Shown here one piece after another: positions 25,536 through 39,372 of a stretch of DNA of 64,000 bases (its first letter is position 1; each line of letters begins with the position of its first letter). The position numbers were made by a program, and so were the translations under genes. The notes under the pieces are model-generated. The model did not search any database, was not told the DNA's origin, and worked only from the letters and a program-made list of their open reading frames with translations. The DNA comes from Apostichopus japonicus (lineage: Eukaryota; Echinodermata; Holothuroidea; Aspidochirotida; Stichopodidae): the NCBI RefSeq assembly GCF_037975245.1, contig NC_092578.1:11328321-11392320 (forward strand), in the 5' to 3' direction.

Positions 25536-28500
25536 TCAAAGGTCATTTGGGGTCACCAGGGGCCAAATGGTCAAAATCTTGTCAACGAGATATTTCAAGC
25601 GGGTAATGTCGGACCGACATAAGATCGGTTGGCCGGAGTACCCATTCAAGTGCCACTTACCATTTGTTTTCGGTGCAGGTCAAAGGTCATTTGGGGTCAC
25701 CAGGGGTCACCAGGGGTCACCAGGGGTCACATGGTCAAAATCTTGTCAACGAGATATCTCAAGTGGGTAATGTCGGACCGACATAAGATCGGTTGGCCGG
25801 AGTACCCATTCAAGTGCCACTTACCAATTGTTTTCGGTGCAGGTCAAAGGTCATTTGGGGTCACCAGGGGTCAAATGGTCAACATCTTGTCAACGAGTTA
25901 TCTCAAGTGGGTGATGTCGGACCGACTTAAGATCGGTTGGCCGGAGTACCCATTCAAGTGCCAATTACCCTTTGTATTCGGTGCAGGTCAAAGGTCATTT
26001 GGGGTCACCAGGGGTCAAATGGTCAAAATTTTGTCAACGCGATATCTCAAGTGGGCAATGTCGGACCGGCTTAACATTGGTTGGCCGGAGTACCCATTCA
26101 AGTACCACTTACCCTTTGTTTTCGGTGCAGGTCAAAGGTCATTTGGGGTCACCAGGGGTCACCAGGGGTCAAATGGTCAAAATCTTGTCAACGAGATATC
26201 TCAAGTGGGTAATGTCGGACCGACACAAGATCGATGGGCCGGAGTACCCATTCAAGTGCCACTTACCCTTTGTTTTCGGTGCAGGTCAAAGGTCATCTGG
26301 GGTCACCATGGGTCAAATGGTCAAAATCTTGTCAACGAGATATCTCAAGTGGGTAATGTCGGACCGACATAAGATCGGTTGGCCGGAGTACCCATTCAAG
26401 TGCCACTTACCCTTTGTTTTCGGTGCTGGTCAAAGGTCATTTGGGGTCACCAGGGGTCACATGGTCAAAATCTTGTCAACGAGATATCTCAAGCGGGTAA
26501 TGTCGGACCGACTTAAGATCGGTGGGCCGGAGTACCCATTCAAGTGCCACTTACCCTTTGTTTTCGGTGCAGGTTAAAGGTCATTTGGGGTCACCGGGGG
26601 TCACCAGGGGTCAAATGGTCAAAATCTTGTCAACGAGATATCTCAAGTGGGTATTGTCGGACCGACTTAACATCGGTTGGCCGGAGTACCCATTCAAGTG
26701 CAACTTACCCTTTGTTTTCGGTGCATGTCAAAGGTCATTTGGGGTCACCAGGGGTCTCCAAGGGTCAAATGGTCAAAATCTTGTCAACGAGATATCTCAA
26801 GTGGGTAATGTCGGACCGGCTTAACATTGGTTGGCCGGAGTACCCATTCAAGTACCACTTACCCTTTGTTTTCGGTGCAGGTCAAAGGTCATTTGGGGTC
26901 ACCAGAGGTCAAATGGTCAAAATCTTGTCAACGAGATATCTCAAGTGGGTAATGTCGGACCGACACAAGATCGGTGGGCCGGAGTACCCATTCAAGTGCC
27001 ACTTACCCTTTGTTTTCGGTGCAGGTCAAAGGTCATTTGGGGTCACCAGGGGTCAAATGGTCAAAATCTTGTCAACGAGATATCTCAAGTGAGTAATATC
27101 GGACCGTTATAACATCGGTTGGCCGGAGTACCCATTCAAGTGCCACTTACCCTTTGTTTTCGGTGCAGGTTAAAGGTCATTTGGGGTCACCGGGGGTCAC
27201 CAGGGGTCAAATGGTCAAAATCTTGTCAACGAGATATCTCAAGTGGGTATTGTCGGACCGACTTAACATCGGTTGGCCGGAGTACCCATTCAAGTGCAAC
27301 TTACCCTTTGTTTTCGGTGCATGTCAAAGGTCATTTGGGGTCACCAGGGGTCTCCAAGGGTCAAATGGTCAAAATCTTGTCAACGAGATATCTCAAGTGG
27401 GTAATGTCGGACCGGCTTAACATTGGTTGGCCGGAGTACCCATTCAAGTACCACTTACCCTTTGTTTTCGGTGCAGGTCAAAGGTCATTTGGGGTCACCA
27501 GAGGTCAAATGGTCAAAATCTTGTCAACGAGATATCTCAAGTGGGTAATGTCGGACCGACACAAGATCGGTGGGCCGGAGTACCCATTCAAGTACCACTT
27601 ACCCTTTGTTTTCGGTGCAGGTCAAAGGTCATTTGGGGTCACCAGGGGTCAAATGGTCAAAATCTTGTCAACGAAATATCTCAAGTGAGTAATATCGGAC
27701 CGTTATAACATCGGTTGGCCGGAGTACCCATTCAAGTACCACTTACCCTTTGTTTTCGGTGCAGGTCAAAGGTCATTTGGGGTCACCAGGGGTCACCATG
27801 GGTCAAATGGTCAAAATCTTGTCAACGAGATATCTCAAGTGGGTAATGTCGGACCGACACAAGATCGGTGGGCCGGAGTACCCACTCAAGTACCACTTAC
27901 CCTTTGTTTTCGGTGTAGGTCAAAGGTCATTTGGGGTCACCAGGGGTCAAATGGTCAAAATCTTGTCAACGAGATATCTCAAGTGGGTAATGTCGGACCG
28001 ACACAAGATCGGTGGGCCGGAGTACCCATTCAAGTGCCACTTACCCTTTGTTTTCGGTACAGGTCAAAGGTCATTTGGGGTCACCAGGGGTCAAATGGTC
28101 AAAATCTTGTCAACGAGATATCTCAAGTGGGTAATGTCGCACCGGCGTAACATCGGTTGGCCGGAGTACCCATTTAAGTACCACTTACCCTTTGTTTTCG
28201 GTGCAGGTCAAAGGTCATTTGGGGTCACCAGGGGTCACCATGGGTCAAATGGTCAAATTCTTGTCAACAAGATATCTCAAGTGGGTAATGTCGGACCTAC
28301 ACAAGATCGGTGGGCCGGAGTACCCACTCAAGTACCACTTACCCTTTGTTTTCGGTGTAGGTCAAAGGTCATTTGGGGTCACCAGGGGTCAAATGGTCAA
28401 AATCTTGTCAACGAGATATCTCAAGTGGGTAATGTCGGACCGACACAAGATCGGTGGGCCGGAGTACCCATTCAAGTGCCACTTACCCTTTGTTTTCGGT

Positions 28501-30293
28501 GCAGGTCAAAGGTCATTTGGGGTCACCAGGGTTCAAATGGTCAAAATCTTGTCAACGAGATATCTCAAGTGGGTAATGTCGGACCGACTTAAGATCGGTT
28601 GGCCGGAGTACCCATTCAAGTGCCACTTACCCTTTGTTTTCGGTGCAGGTCAAAGGTCATTTGGGGTCACCAGGGGTCACCAGGGTTCAAATGGTCAAAA
28701 TCTTGTCAACGAGATATCTCAAGTGGGTAATGTCGGACCGACTTAAGATCGGTTGGCCGGAGTACCCATTCAAGTGCCACTTACCCTTTGTTTTCGGTGC
28801 AGGTCAAAGGTCATTTGGGGTCACCAGGGGTCACCATGGGTCAAATGGTCAAAATCTTGTCAACAAGATATCTCAAGTGGGTAATGTCGGACCGACACAA
28901 GATCGGTTGGCCGGAGTACCCATTCAAGTGCCACTTACCCTTTGTTTTCGGTGCAGGTCAAAGGTCATCTGGGGTCACCATGGGTCAAATGGTCAAAATC
29001 TTGTCAACGAGATATCTCAAGTGGGTCATGTCGGACCGACAAAAGATCGATGGGCCGGAGTACCCATTCAAGTGCCACTTACCCTTCGTTTTCGGTGCTG
29101 GTCAAAGGTCATTTGGGGTCACCAGGTGCGAAATGGTCAAAATCTTGCCAACGAGATATCTCAAGTGGGTAATGTCGGACCGACAAAAGATCGATGGGCC
29201 GGAGTACCCATTCAAGTGCCACTTACCCTTCGTTTTCGGTGCTGGTCAAAGGTCATTTGGGGTCACCAGGGGCGAAATGGTCAAAATCTTGCCAACGAGA
29301 TATCTCAAGTGGGTAATGTCGGACCGACACAAGATCGGTGGGCCGGAGTACCCATTCAAGTACCACTTACCCTTTGTTTTCGGTGCAGGTCAAAGGTCAC
29401 CAGGGGTCAACAGGGGTCACCAGGGGTCACCAGGTGTCAAATTGTCAAAATCTTGTCAACGAGATATCTCAAGTGGGTAATGTCGGACCGACATAAGATC
29501 GGTTGGCCGGAGTACCCATTCAAGTGCCACTTACCATTTGTTTTCGGTGCAGGTCAAAGGTCATTTGGGGTCACCAGGGATCAAATGGTCAAAATCTTGT
29601 CAACGAGTTATCTCAGGTGGGTAATGTCGGACCGACTTAAGATCGGTTGGCCGGAGTACCCATTCAAGTGCCACTTACCCTTTGTTTTCGGTGCAGGTCA
29701 AAGGTCATTTGGGGTCACCAGGGGTCACCAGGGTCCAAATGGTCAACATCTTGTCAACGAGATATCTCAAGTGGGTAATGTCGCACCGACTTAAGATTGG
29801 TTGGCCGGAGTACCCATTCAAGTGCCACTTACCCTTTGTTTTCGGTGCTGGTCAAAGGTCATTTGGGGTCACCAGGGGTCAAATGGTCAAAATCTTGTCA
29901 ACGAGATATCTCAAGTGGGTAATGTCGGACCGACACAAGATCGGTTGGCCGGAGTACCCATTCAAGTGCCACTTACCCTTCATTTTCGGTGCAGGTCAAA
30001 GGTCATTTGGGGTCACCAGGGGTCAAATGGTCAAAATCTTGTCAACGAGATATCTCAAGTGGGTATTGTGGGACCGGCTTAACATTGGTTGGAAGGAGCA
30101 CCCATTCAAGTGCCACTTACCCTTTGTTTTCGGTGCAGGTCAAAGGTCATTTGGGGTCACCAGGGGTCACCAGGGTCCAAATGGTCAACATCTTGTCAAC
30201 GAGATATCTCAAGTGGGTAATGTCGCACCGACTTAAGATTGGTTGGCAGGAGTACCCATTCAAGTGCCACTTACCCTTTGTTTTCGGTGCTGG
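25536..30293 (+). repeat. HOR unit D1, 4,758 bp
   Basis: The sequence 25,536-30,320 recurs at 30,294-35,078 (offset 4,758 = 32 monomers plus 15 decamers), so D1 and D2 are in direct tandem with a 27-bp ambiguous junction. I noticed no difference between the copies in the stretches compared. D1 is a mosaic: its start resembles 1,815-2,540, its middle resembles block C (6,670 on), and its end resembles 12,130-13,750 of B1 (offset 16,504). Confidence 0.94.
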
Positions 30294-33200
30294 TCAAAGG
30301 TCATTTGGGGTCACCAGGGGCCAAATGGTCAAAATCTTGTCAACGAGATATTTCAAGCGGGTAATGTCGGACCGACATAAGATCGGTTGGCCGGAGTACC
30401 CATTCAAGTGCCACTTACCATTTGTTTTCGGTGCAGGTCAAAGGTCATTTGGGGTCACCAGGGGTCACCAGGGGTCACCAGGGGTCACATGGTCAAAATC
30501 TTGTCAACGAGATATCTCAAGTGGGTAATGTCGGACCGACATAAGATCGGTTGGCCGGAGTACCCATTCAAGTGCCACTTACCAATTGTTTTCGGTGCAG
30601 GTCAAAGGTCATTTGGGGTCACCAGGGGTCAAATGGTCAACATCTTGTCAACGAGTTATCTCAAGTGGGTGATGTCGGACCGACTTAAGATCGGTTGGCC
30701 GGAGTACCCATTCAAGTGCCAATTACCCTTTGTATTCGGTGCAGGTCAAAGGTCATTTGGGGTCACCAGGGGTCAAATGGTCAAAATTTTGTCAACGCGA
30801 TATCTCAAGTGGGCAATGTCGGACCGGCTTAACATTGGTTGGCCGGAGTACCCATTCAAGTACCACTTACCCTTTGTTTTCGGTGCAGGTCAAAGGTCAT
30901 TTGGGGTCACCAGGGGTCACCAGGGGTCAAATGGTCAAAATCTTGTCAACGAGATATCTCAAGTGGGTAATGTCGGACCGACACAAGATCGATGGGCCGG
31001 AGTACCCATTCAAGTGCCACTTACCCTTTGTTTTCGGTGCAGGTCAAAGGTCATCTGGGGTCACCATGGGTCAAATGGTCAAAATCTTGTCAACGAGATA
31101 TCTCAAGTGGGTAATGTCGGACCGACATAAGATCGGTTGGCCGGAGTACCCATTCAAGTGCCACTTACCCTTTGTTTTCGGTGCTGGTCAAAGGTCATTT
31201 GGGGTCACCAGGGGTCACATGGTCAAAATCTTGTCAACGAGATATCTCAAGCGGGTAATGTCGGACCGACTTAAGATCGGTGGGCCGGAGTACCCATTCA
31301 AGTGCCACTTACCCTTTGTTTTCGGTGCAGGTTAAAGGTCATTTGGGGTCACCGGGGGTCACCAGGGGTCAAATGGTCAAAATCTTGTCAACGAGATATC
31401 TCAAGTGGGTATTGTCGGACCGACTTAACATCGGTTGGCCGGAGTACCCATTCAAGTGCAACTTACCCTTTGTTTTCGGTGCATGTCAAAGGTCATTTGG
31501 GGTCACCAGGGGTCTCCAAGGGTCAAATGGTCAAAATCTTGTCAACGAGATATCTCAAGTGGGTAATGTCGGACCGGCTTAACATTGGTTGGCCGGAGTA
31601 CCCATTCAAGTACCACTTACCCTTTGTTTTCGGTGCAGGTCAAAGGTCATTTGGGGTCACCAGAGGTCAAATGGTCAAAATCTTGTCAACGAGATATCTC
31701 AAGTGGGTAATGTCGGACCGACACAAGATCGGTGGGCCGGAGTACCCATTCAAGTGCCACTTACCCTTTGTTTTCGGTGCAGGTCAAAGGTCATTTGGGG
31801 TCACCAGGGGTCAAATGGTCAAAATCTTGTCAACGAGATATCTCAAGTGAGTAATATCGGACCGTTATAACATCGGTTGGCCGGAGTACCCATTCAAGTG
31901 CCACTTACCCTTTGTTTTCGGTGCAGGTTAAAGGTCATTTGGGGTCACCGGGGGTCACCAGGGGTCAAATGGTCAAAATCTTGTCAACGAGATATCTCAA
32001 GTGGGTATTGTCGGACCGACTTAACATCGGTTGGCCGGAGTACCCATTCAAGTGCAACTTACCCTTTGTTTTCGGTGCATGTCAAAGGTCATTTGGGGTC
32101 ACCAGGGGTCTCCAAGGGTCAAATGGTCAAAATCTTGTCAACGAGATATCTCAAGTGGGTAATGTCGGACCGGCTTAACATTGGTTGGCCGGAGTACCCA
32201 TTCAAGTACCACTTACCCTTTGTTTTCGGTGCAGGTCAAAGGTCATTTGGGGTCACCAGAGGTCAAATGGTCAAAATCTTGTCAACGAGATATCTCAAGT
32301 GGGTAATGTCGGACCGACACAAGATCGGTGGGCCGGAGTACCCATTCAAGTACCACTTACCCTTTGTTTTCGGTGCAGGTCAAAGGTCATTTGGGGTCAC
32401 CAGGGGTCAAATGGTCAAAATCTTGTCAACGAAATATCTCAAGTGAGTAATATCGGACCGTTATAACATCGGTTGGCCGGAGTACCCATTCAAGTACCAC
32501 TTACCCTTTGTTTTCGGTGCAGGTCAAAGGTCATTTGGGGTCACCAGGGGTCACCATGGGTCAAATGGTCAAAATCTTGTCAACGAGATATCTCAAGTGG
32601 GTAATGTCGGACCGACACAAGATCGGTGGGCCGGAGTACCCACTCAAGTACCACTTACCCTTTGTTTTCGGTGTAGGTCAAAGGTCATTTGGGGTCACCA
32701 GGGGTCAAATGGTCAAAATCTTGTCAACGAGATATCTCAAGTGGGTAATGTCGGACCGACACAAGATCGGTGGGCCGGAGTACCCATTCAAGTGCCACTT
32801 ACCCTTTGTTTTCGGTACAGGTCAAAGGTCATTTGGGGTCACCAGGGGTCAAATGGTCAAAATCTTGTCAACGAGATATCTCAAGTGGGTAATGTCGCAC
32901 CGGCGTAACATCGGTTGGCCGGAGTACCCATTTAAGTACCACTTACCCTTTGTTTTCGGTGCAGGTCAAAGGTCATTTGGGGTCACCAGGGGTCACCATG
33001 GGTCAAATGGTCAAATTCTTGTCAACAAGATATCTCAAGTGGGTAATGTCGGACCTACACAAGATCGGTGGGCCGGAGTACCCACTCAAGTACCACTTAC
33101 CCTTTGTTTTCGGTGTAGGTCAAAGGTCATTTGGGGTCACCAGGGGTCAAATGGTCAAAATCTTGTCAACGAGATATCTCAAGTGGGTAATGTCGGACCG

Positions 33201-35051
33201 ACACAAGATCGGTGGGCCGGAGTACCCATTCAAGTGCCACTTACCCTTTGTTTTCGGTGCAGGTCAAAGGTCATTTGGGGTCACCAGGGTTCAAATGGTC
33301 AAAATCTTGTCAACGAGATATCTCAAGTGGGTAATGTCGGACCGACTTAAGATCGGTTGGCCGGAGTACCCATTCAAGTGCCACTTACCCTTTGTTTTCG
33401 GTGCAGGTCAAAGGTCATTTGGGGTCACCAGGGGTCACCAGGGTTCAAATGGTCAAAATCTTGTCAACGAGATATCTCAAGTGGGTAATGTCGGACCGAC
33501 TTAAGATCGGTTGGCCGGAGTACCCATTCAAGTGCCACTTACCCTTTGTTTTCGGTGCAGGTCAAAGGTCATTTGGGGTCACCAGGGGTCACCATGGGTC
33601 AAATGGTCAAAATCTTGTCAACAAGATATCTCAAGTGGGTAATGTCGGACCGACACAAGATCGGTTGGCCGGAGTACCCATTCAAGTGCCACTTACCCTT
33701 TGTTTTCGGTGCAGGTCAAAGGTCATCTGGGGTCACCATGGGTCAAATGGTCAAAATCTTGTCAACGAGATATCTCAAGTGGGTCATGTCGGACCGACAA
33801 AAGATCGATGGGCCGGAGTACCCATTCAAGTGCCACTTACCCTTCGTTTTCGGTGCTGGTCAAAGGTCATTTGGGGTCACCAGGTGCGAAATGGTCAAAA
33901 TCTTGCCAACGAGATATCTCAAGTGGGTAATGTCGGACCGACAAAAGATCGATGGGCCGGAGTACCCATTCAAGTGCCACTTACCCTTCGTTTTCGGTGC
34001 TGGTCAAAGGTCATTTGGGGTCACCAGGGGCGAAATGGTCAAAATCTTGCCAACGAGATATCTCAAGTGGGTAATGTCGGACCGACACAAGATCGGTGGG
34101 CCGGAGTACCCATTCAAGTACCACTTACCCTTTGTTTTCGGTGCAGGTCAAAGGTCACCAGGGGTCAACAGGGGTCACCAGGGGTCACCAGGTGTCAAAT
34201 TGTCAAAATCTTGTCAACGAGATATCTCAAGTGGGTAATGTCGGACCGACATAAGATCGGTTGGCCGGAGTACCCATTCAAGTGCCACTTACCATTTGTT
34301 TTCGGTGCAGGTCAAAGGTCATTTGGGGTCACCAGGGATCAAATGGTCAAAATCTTGTCAACGAGTTATCTCAGGTGGGTAATGTCGGACCGACTTAAGA
34401 TCGGTTGGCCGGAGTACCCATTCAAGTGCCACTTACCCTTTGTTTTCGGTGCAGGTCAAAGGTCATTTGGGGTCACCAGGGGTCACCAGGGTCCAAATGG
34501 TCAACATCTTGTCAACGAGATATCTCAAGTGGGTAATGTCGCACCGACTTAAGATTGGTTGGCCGGAGTACCCATTCAAGTGCCACTTACCCTTTGTTTT
34601 CGGTGCTGGTCAAAGGTCATTTGGGGTCACCAGGGGTCAAATGGTCAAAATCTTGTCAACGAGATATCTCAAGTGGGTAATGTCGGACCGACACAAGATC
34701 GGTTGGCCGGAGTACCCATTCAAGTGCCACTTACCCTTCATTTTCGGTGCAGGTCAAAGGTCATTTGGGGTCACCAGGGGTCAAATGGTCAAAATCTTGT
34801 CAACGAGATATCTCAAGTGGGTATTGTGGGACCGGCTTAACATTGGTTGGAAGGAGCACCCATTCAAGTGCCACTTACCCTTTGTTTTCGGTGCAGGTCA
34901 AAGGTCATTTGGGGTCACCAGGGGTCACCAGGGTCCAAATGGTCAACATCTTGTCAACGAGATATCTCAAGTGGGTAATGTCGCACCGACTTAAGATTGG
35001 TTGGCAGGAGTACCCATTCAAGTGCCACTTACCCTTTGTTTTCGGTGCTGG
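30294..35051 (+). repeat. HOR unit D2, 4,758 bp
   Basis: Tandem copy of D1, apparently identical. The junction interval 30,294-30,320 covers the TCAAAGG to CCAGGGG stretch, the same part of the monomer as the B1/B2 junction. Private markers shared by the two copies include GGGTCATGTCGG near 29,025 and 33,783, and CCAGGTGTCAAATTG near 29,434 and 34,192. Confidence 0.94.
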
Positions 35052-36466
35052 TCAAAGGTCATTTGGGGTCACCAGGGGTCAAATGGTCAAAATCTTGTCA
35101 ACGAGATATCTCAAGTGGGTATTGTCGGACCGGCTTAACATTGGTTGGAAGGAGCACCCATTCAAGTACCACTTACCCTTTGTTTTCGGTGCAGGTCAAA
35201 GGTCATTTGGGGTCACCAGGGGTCACCAGGGTCCAAATGGTCAACATCTTGTCAACGAGATATCTCAAGTGGGTAATGTCGGACCGACATAAGATCGGTT
35301 GGCCGGAGAACCCATTCAAGTGCTACTTACCCTTCGTTTTCGGTGCTGGTCAAAGGTCATTTGGGGTCACCAGGGGCCAAATGGTCAAAATCTTGTCAAC
35401 GAGATATTTCAAGCGGGTAATGTCGGACCGACACAAGATCGGTGGGCCGGAGTACCCATTCAAGTACCACTTACCCTTTGTTTTCGGTGCAGGTCAAAGG
35501 TCACCAGGGGTCAACAGGGGTCACCAGGGGTCACCAGGGGTCAAATTGTCAAAATCTTGTCAACGAGATATCTCAAGTGGGTAATGTCGGACCGACATAA
35601 GATCGGTTGGCCGGAGTACCCATTCAAGTGCCACTTACCATTTGTTTTCGGTGCAGGTCAAAGGTCATTTGGGGTCACCAGGGATCAAATGGTCAAAATC
35701 TTGTCAACGAGTTATCTCAGGTGGGTAATGTCGGACCGACTTAAGATCGGTTGGCCGGAGTACCCATTCAAGTGCCACTTACCCTTTGTTTTCGGTGCAG
35801 GTCAAAGGTCATTTGGGGTCACCAGGGGTCACCAGGGTCCAAATGGTCAACATCTTGTCAACGAGATATCTCAAGTGGGTAATGTCGCACCGACTTAAGA
35901 TTGGTTGGCCGGAGTACCCATTCAAGTGCCACTTACCCTTTGTTTTCGGTGCTGGTCAAAGGTCATTTGGGGTCACCAGGGGTCAAATGGTCAAAATCTT
36001 GTCAACGAGATATCTCAAGTGGGTTATGTCGGACCGACACAAGATCGGTTGGCCGGAGTACCCATTCAAGTGCCACTTACCCTTCATTTTCGGTGCAGGT
36101 CAAAGGTCATTTGGGGTCACCAGGGGTCAAATGGTCAAAATCTTGTCAACGAGATATCTCAAGTGGGTATTGTGGGACCGGCTTAACATTGGTTGGAAGG
36201 AGCACCCATTCAAGTGCCACTTACCCTTTGTTTTCGGTGCAGGTCAAAGGTCATTTGGGGTCACCAGGGGTCACCAGGGTCCAAATGGTCAACATCTTGT
36301 CAACGAGATATCTCAAGTGGGTAATGTCGCACCGACTTAAGATTGGTTGGCAGGAGTACCCATTCAAGTGCCACTTACCCTTTGTTTTCGGTGCTGGTCA
36401 AAGGTCATTTGGGGTCACCAGGGGTCAAATGGTCAAAATCTTGTCAACGAGATATCTCAAGTGGGT
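34628..36466 (+). repeat. HOR block E, copy of B2 segment 17,980-19,818
   Basis: This 1.84-kb match has offset 16,648 and one substitution noticed (19,029 G versus 35,677 C, in GTCAGCAGGG versus GTCACCAGGG). It overlaps the end of D2. It shows that B-type sequence lies on both sides of the D pair, as expected if D was inserted or amplified inside a longer B-like tract by unequal exchange. Confidence 0.88.
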
Positions 36467-37740
36467 ATTGTCGGACCGGCTTAACATTGGTTGGAAGGAG
36501 CACCCATTCAAGTACCACTTACCCTTTGTTTTCGGTGCAGGTCAAAGGTCATTTGGGGTCACCAGGGGTCACCAGGGTCCAAATGGTCAACATCTTGTCA
36601 ACGAGATATCTCAAGTGGGTAATGTCGGACCGACATAAGATCGGTTGGCCGGAGAACCCATTCAAGTGCTACTTACCCTTCGTTTTCGGTGCTGGTCAAA
36701 GGTCATTTGGGGTCACCAGGGGCCAAATGGTCAAAATCTTGTCAACGAGATATTTCAAGCGGGTAATGTCGGACAGACATAAGATCGGTTGGCCGGAGTA
36801 CCCATTCAAGTGCCACTTACCATTTGTTTTCGGTGCAGGTCAAAGGTCATTTGGGGTCACCAGGGGTCACCAGGGGTCACCAGGGGTCACATGGTCAAAA
36901 TCTTGTCAACGAGATATCTCAAGAGGGTAATGTCGGACCGACATAAGATCGGTTGGCCGGAGTACCCATTCAAGTGCCACTTGCCAATTGTTTTCGGTGC
37001 AGGTCAAAGGTCATTTGGGGTCACCAGGGGTCAAATGGTCAACATCTTGTCAACGAGTTATCTCAAGTGGGTGATGTCGGACCGACTTAAGATCGGTTGG
37101 CCGGAGTACCCATTCAAGTGCCAATTACCCTTTGTATTCGGTGCAGGTCAAAGGTCATTTGGGGTCACCAGGGGTCAAATGGTCAAAATCTTGTCAACGA
37201 GTTATCTCAAGTGGGTGATGTCGGACCGACTTAAGATCGGTTGGCCGGAGTACCCATTCAAGTGCCAATTACCCTTTGTATTCGGTGCAGGTCAAAGGTC
37301 ATTTGGGGTCACCAGGGGTCAATTGGTCAAAATTTTGTCAACGCGATATCTCAAGTGGGCAATGTCGGACCGGCGTAACATAGGTTGGCCGGAGTACCCA
37401 TTCAAGTACCACTTACCCTTTGTTTTCGGTGCAGGTCAAATGTCATTTGGGGTCACCAGGGGTCACCAGGGGTCAAATGGTCAAAATCTTTTCAACGAGA
37501 TATCTCAAGTGGGTAATGTCGGACCGACATAAGATCGGTTGGCCGGAGTACCCATTCAAGTACCACTTACCCTTTGTTTTCGGTGCAGGTCAAATGTCAC
37601 TTGGGGTCACCAGGGGTCACCAGGGGTCAAATGGTCAAAATCTTGTCAACGAGATATCTCAAGTGGGTATTGTCGGACCGGCTTAACATTGGTTGGCCGG
37701 AGTACCCATTCAAGTACCACTTACCCTTTGTTTTCGGTGC
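36467..37740 (+). repeat. Transition segment after block E
   Basis: About eight or nine monomers. The first part (to about 37,188) matches 25,306-26,028 at offset 11,160 with scattered differences such as GGACAGACAT near 36,776, CAAGAGGG near 36,920 and CTTGCCAATTG near 36,981. Then one 144-bp monomer with CCAATTACCCTTTGTATTCGG is duplicated (box at 37,132 and 37,276). AATGTCATTTGG / CTTTTCAACGAG monomers at about 37,437-37,500 recur near 40,952 and 45,809. Confidence 0.8.
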
Positions 37741-39372
37741 AGGTCAAAGGTCATTTGGGGTCACCAGGGGTCAAATGGTCAAAATCTTGTCAACGAGATA
37801 TCTCAAGTGGGTAATGTCGGACCGACACAAGATCGGTGGGCCGGAGTACCCATTCAAGTACCACTTACCCTTTGTTTTCGGTGCAGGTCAAAGGTCATTT
37901 GGGGTCACCAGGGGTCACCATGGGTCAAATGGTCAAAATCTTGTCAACGAGATATCTCAAGTGGGTAATGTCGGACCGACTTAAGATCGGTTGGCCGGAG
38001 TACCCATTCAAGTGCCACTTACCCTTTGTTTTCGGTGCAGGTCAAAGGTCATTTGGGGTCACCAGGGGTCACCAGGGTTCAAATGGTCAAAATCTTGTCA
38101 ACGAGATATCTCAAGTGGGTAATGTCGGACCGACTTAAGATCGGTTGGCCGGAGTACCCATTCAAGTGCCACTTACCCTTTGTTTTCGGTGCAGGTCAAA
38201 GGTCATTTGGGGTCACCAGGGGTCACCAGGGGTCAAATGGTCAAAATCTTGTCAACGCGATATCCCAAGTGGGTAATGTCGGACCGGCTTAACATTGGTT
38301 GGCCGGAGTACCCATTCAAGTGCCACTTACCCTTTGTTTTCGGTGCAGGTCAAAGGTCATTTGGGGTCACCAGGGGTCACCATGGGTCAAATGGTCAAAA
38401 TCTTGTCAACAAGATATCTCAAGTGGGTAATGTCGGACCGACACAAGATCGGTGGGCCGGAGTACCCACTCAAGTACCACTTACCCTTTGTTTTCGGTGT
38501 AGGTCAAAGGTCATTTGGGGTCACCAGGGGTCAAATGGTCAAAATCTTGTCAACGAGATATCTCAAGTGGGTAATGTCGGACCGACACAAGATCGGTGGG
38601 CCGGAGTACCCACTCAAGTACCACTTACCCTTTGTTTTCGGTGCAGGTCAAAGGTCATTTGGGGTCACCAGGGGTCACCATGGGTCAAATGGTCAAAATC
38701 TTGTCAACGAGATATCTCAAGTGGGTAATGTCGGACCGACTTAAGATCGGTTGGCCGGAGTACCCATTCAAGTGCCACTTACCCTTTGTTTTCGGTGCAG
38801 GTCAAAGGTCATTTGGGGTCACCAGGGGTCACCAGGGTTCAAATGGTCAAAATCTTGTCAACGAGATATCTCAAGTGGGTAATGTCGGACCGACTTAAGA
38901 TCGGTTGGCCGGAGTACCCATTCAAGTGCCACTTACCCTTTGTTTTCGGTGCAGGTCAAAGGTCATTTGGGGTCACCAGGGGTCACCAGGGGTCAAATGG
39001 TCAAAATCTTGTCAACGCGATATCCCAAGTGGGTAATGTCGGACCGGCTTAACATTGGTTGGCCGGAGTACCCATTCAAGTACCACTTACCCTTTGTTTT
39101 CGGTGCAGGTCAAAGGTCATTTGGGGTCACCAGGGGTCACCATGGGTCAAATGGTCAAAATCTTGTCAACAAGATATCTCAAGTGGGTAATGTCGGACCG
39201 ACACAAGATCGGTGGGCCGGAGTACCCACTCAAGTACCACTTACCCTTTGTTTTCGGTGTAGGTCAAAGGTCATTTGGGGTCACCAGGGGTCAAATGGTC
39301 AAAATCTTGTCAACGAGATATCTCAAGTGGGTAATGTCGGACCGACACAAGATCGGTGGGCCGGAGTACCCA
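37741..39372 (+). repeat. 760-bp five-monomer tandem duplication
   Basis: The sequence 37,741-38,612 recurs at 38,501-39,372 (offset 760 = 5 x 144 + 40), with substitutions at 37,853/38,613 (T/C) and 38,322/39,082 (G/A). Markers are CCATGGGTC, CCAGGGTTCAAATGG and GCGATATCCCAAG monomers. The match exceeds the offset by 112 bp, so this is a direct tandem copy. Confidence 0.9.
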
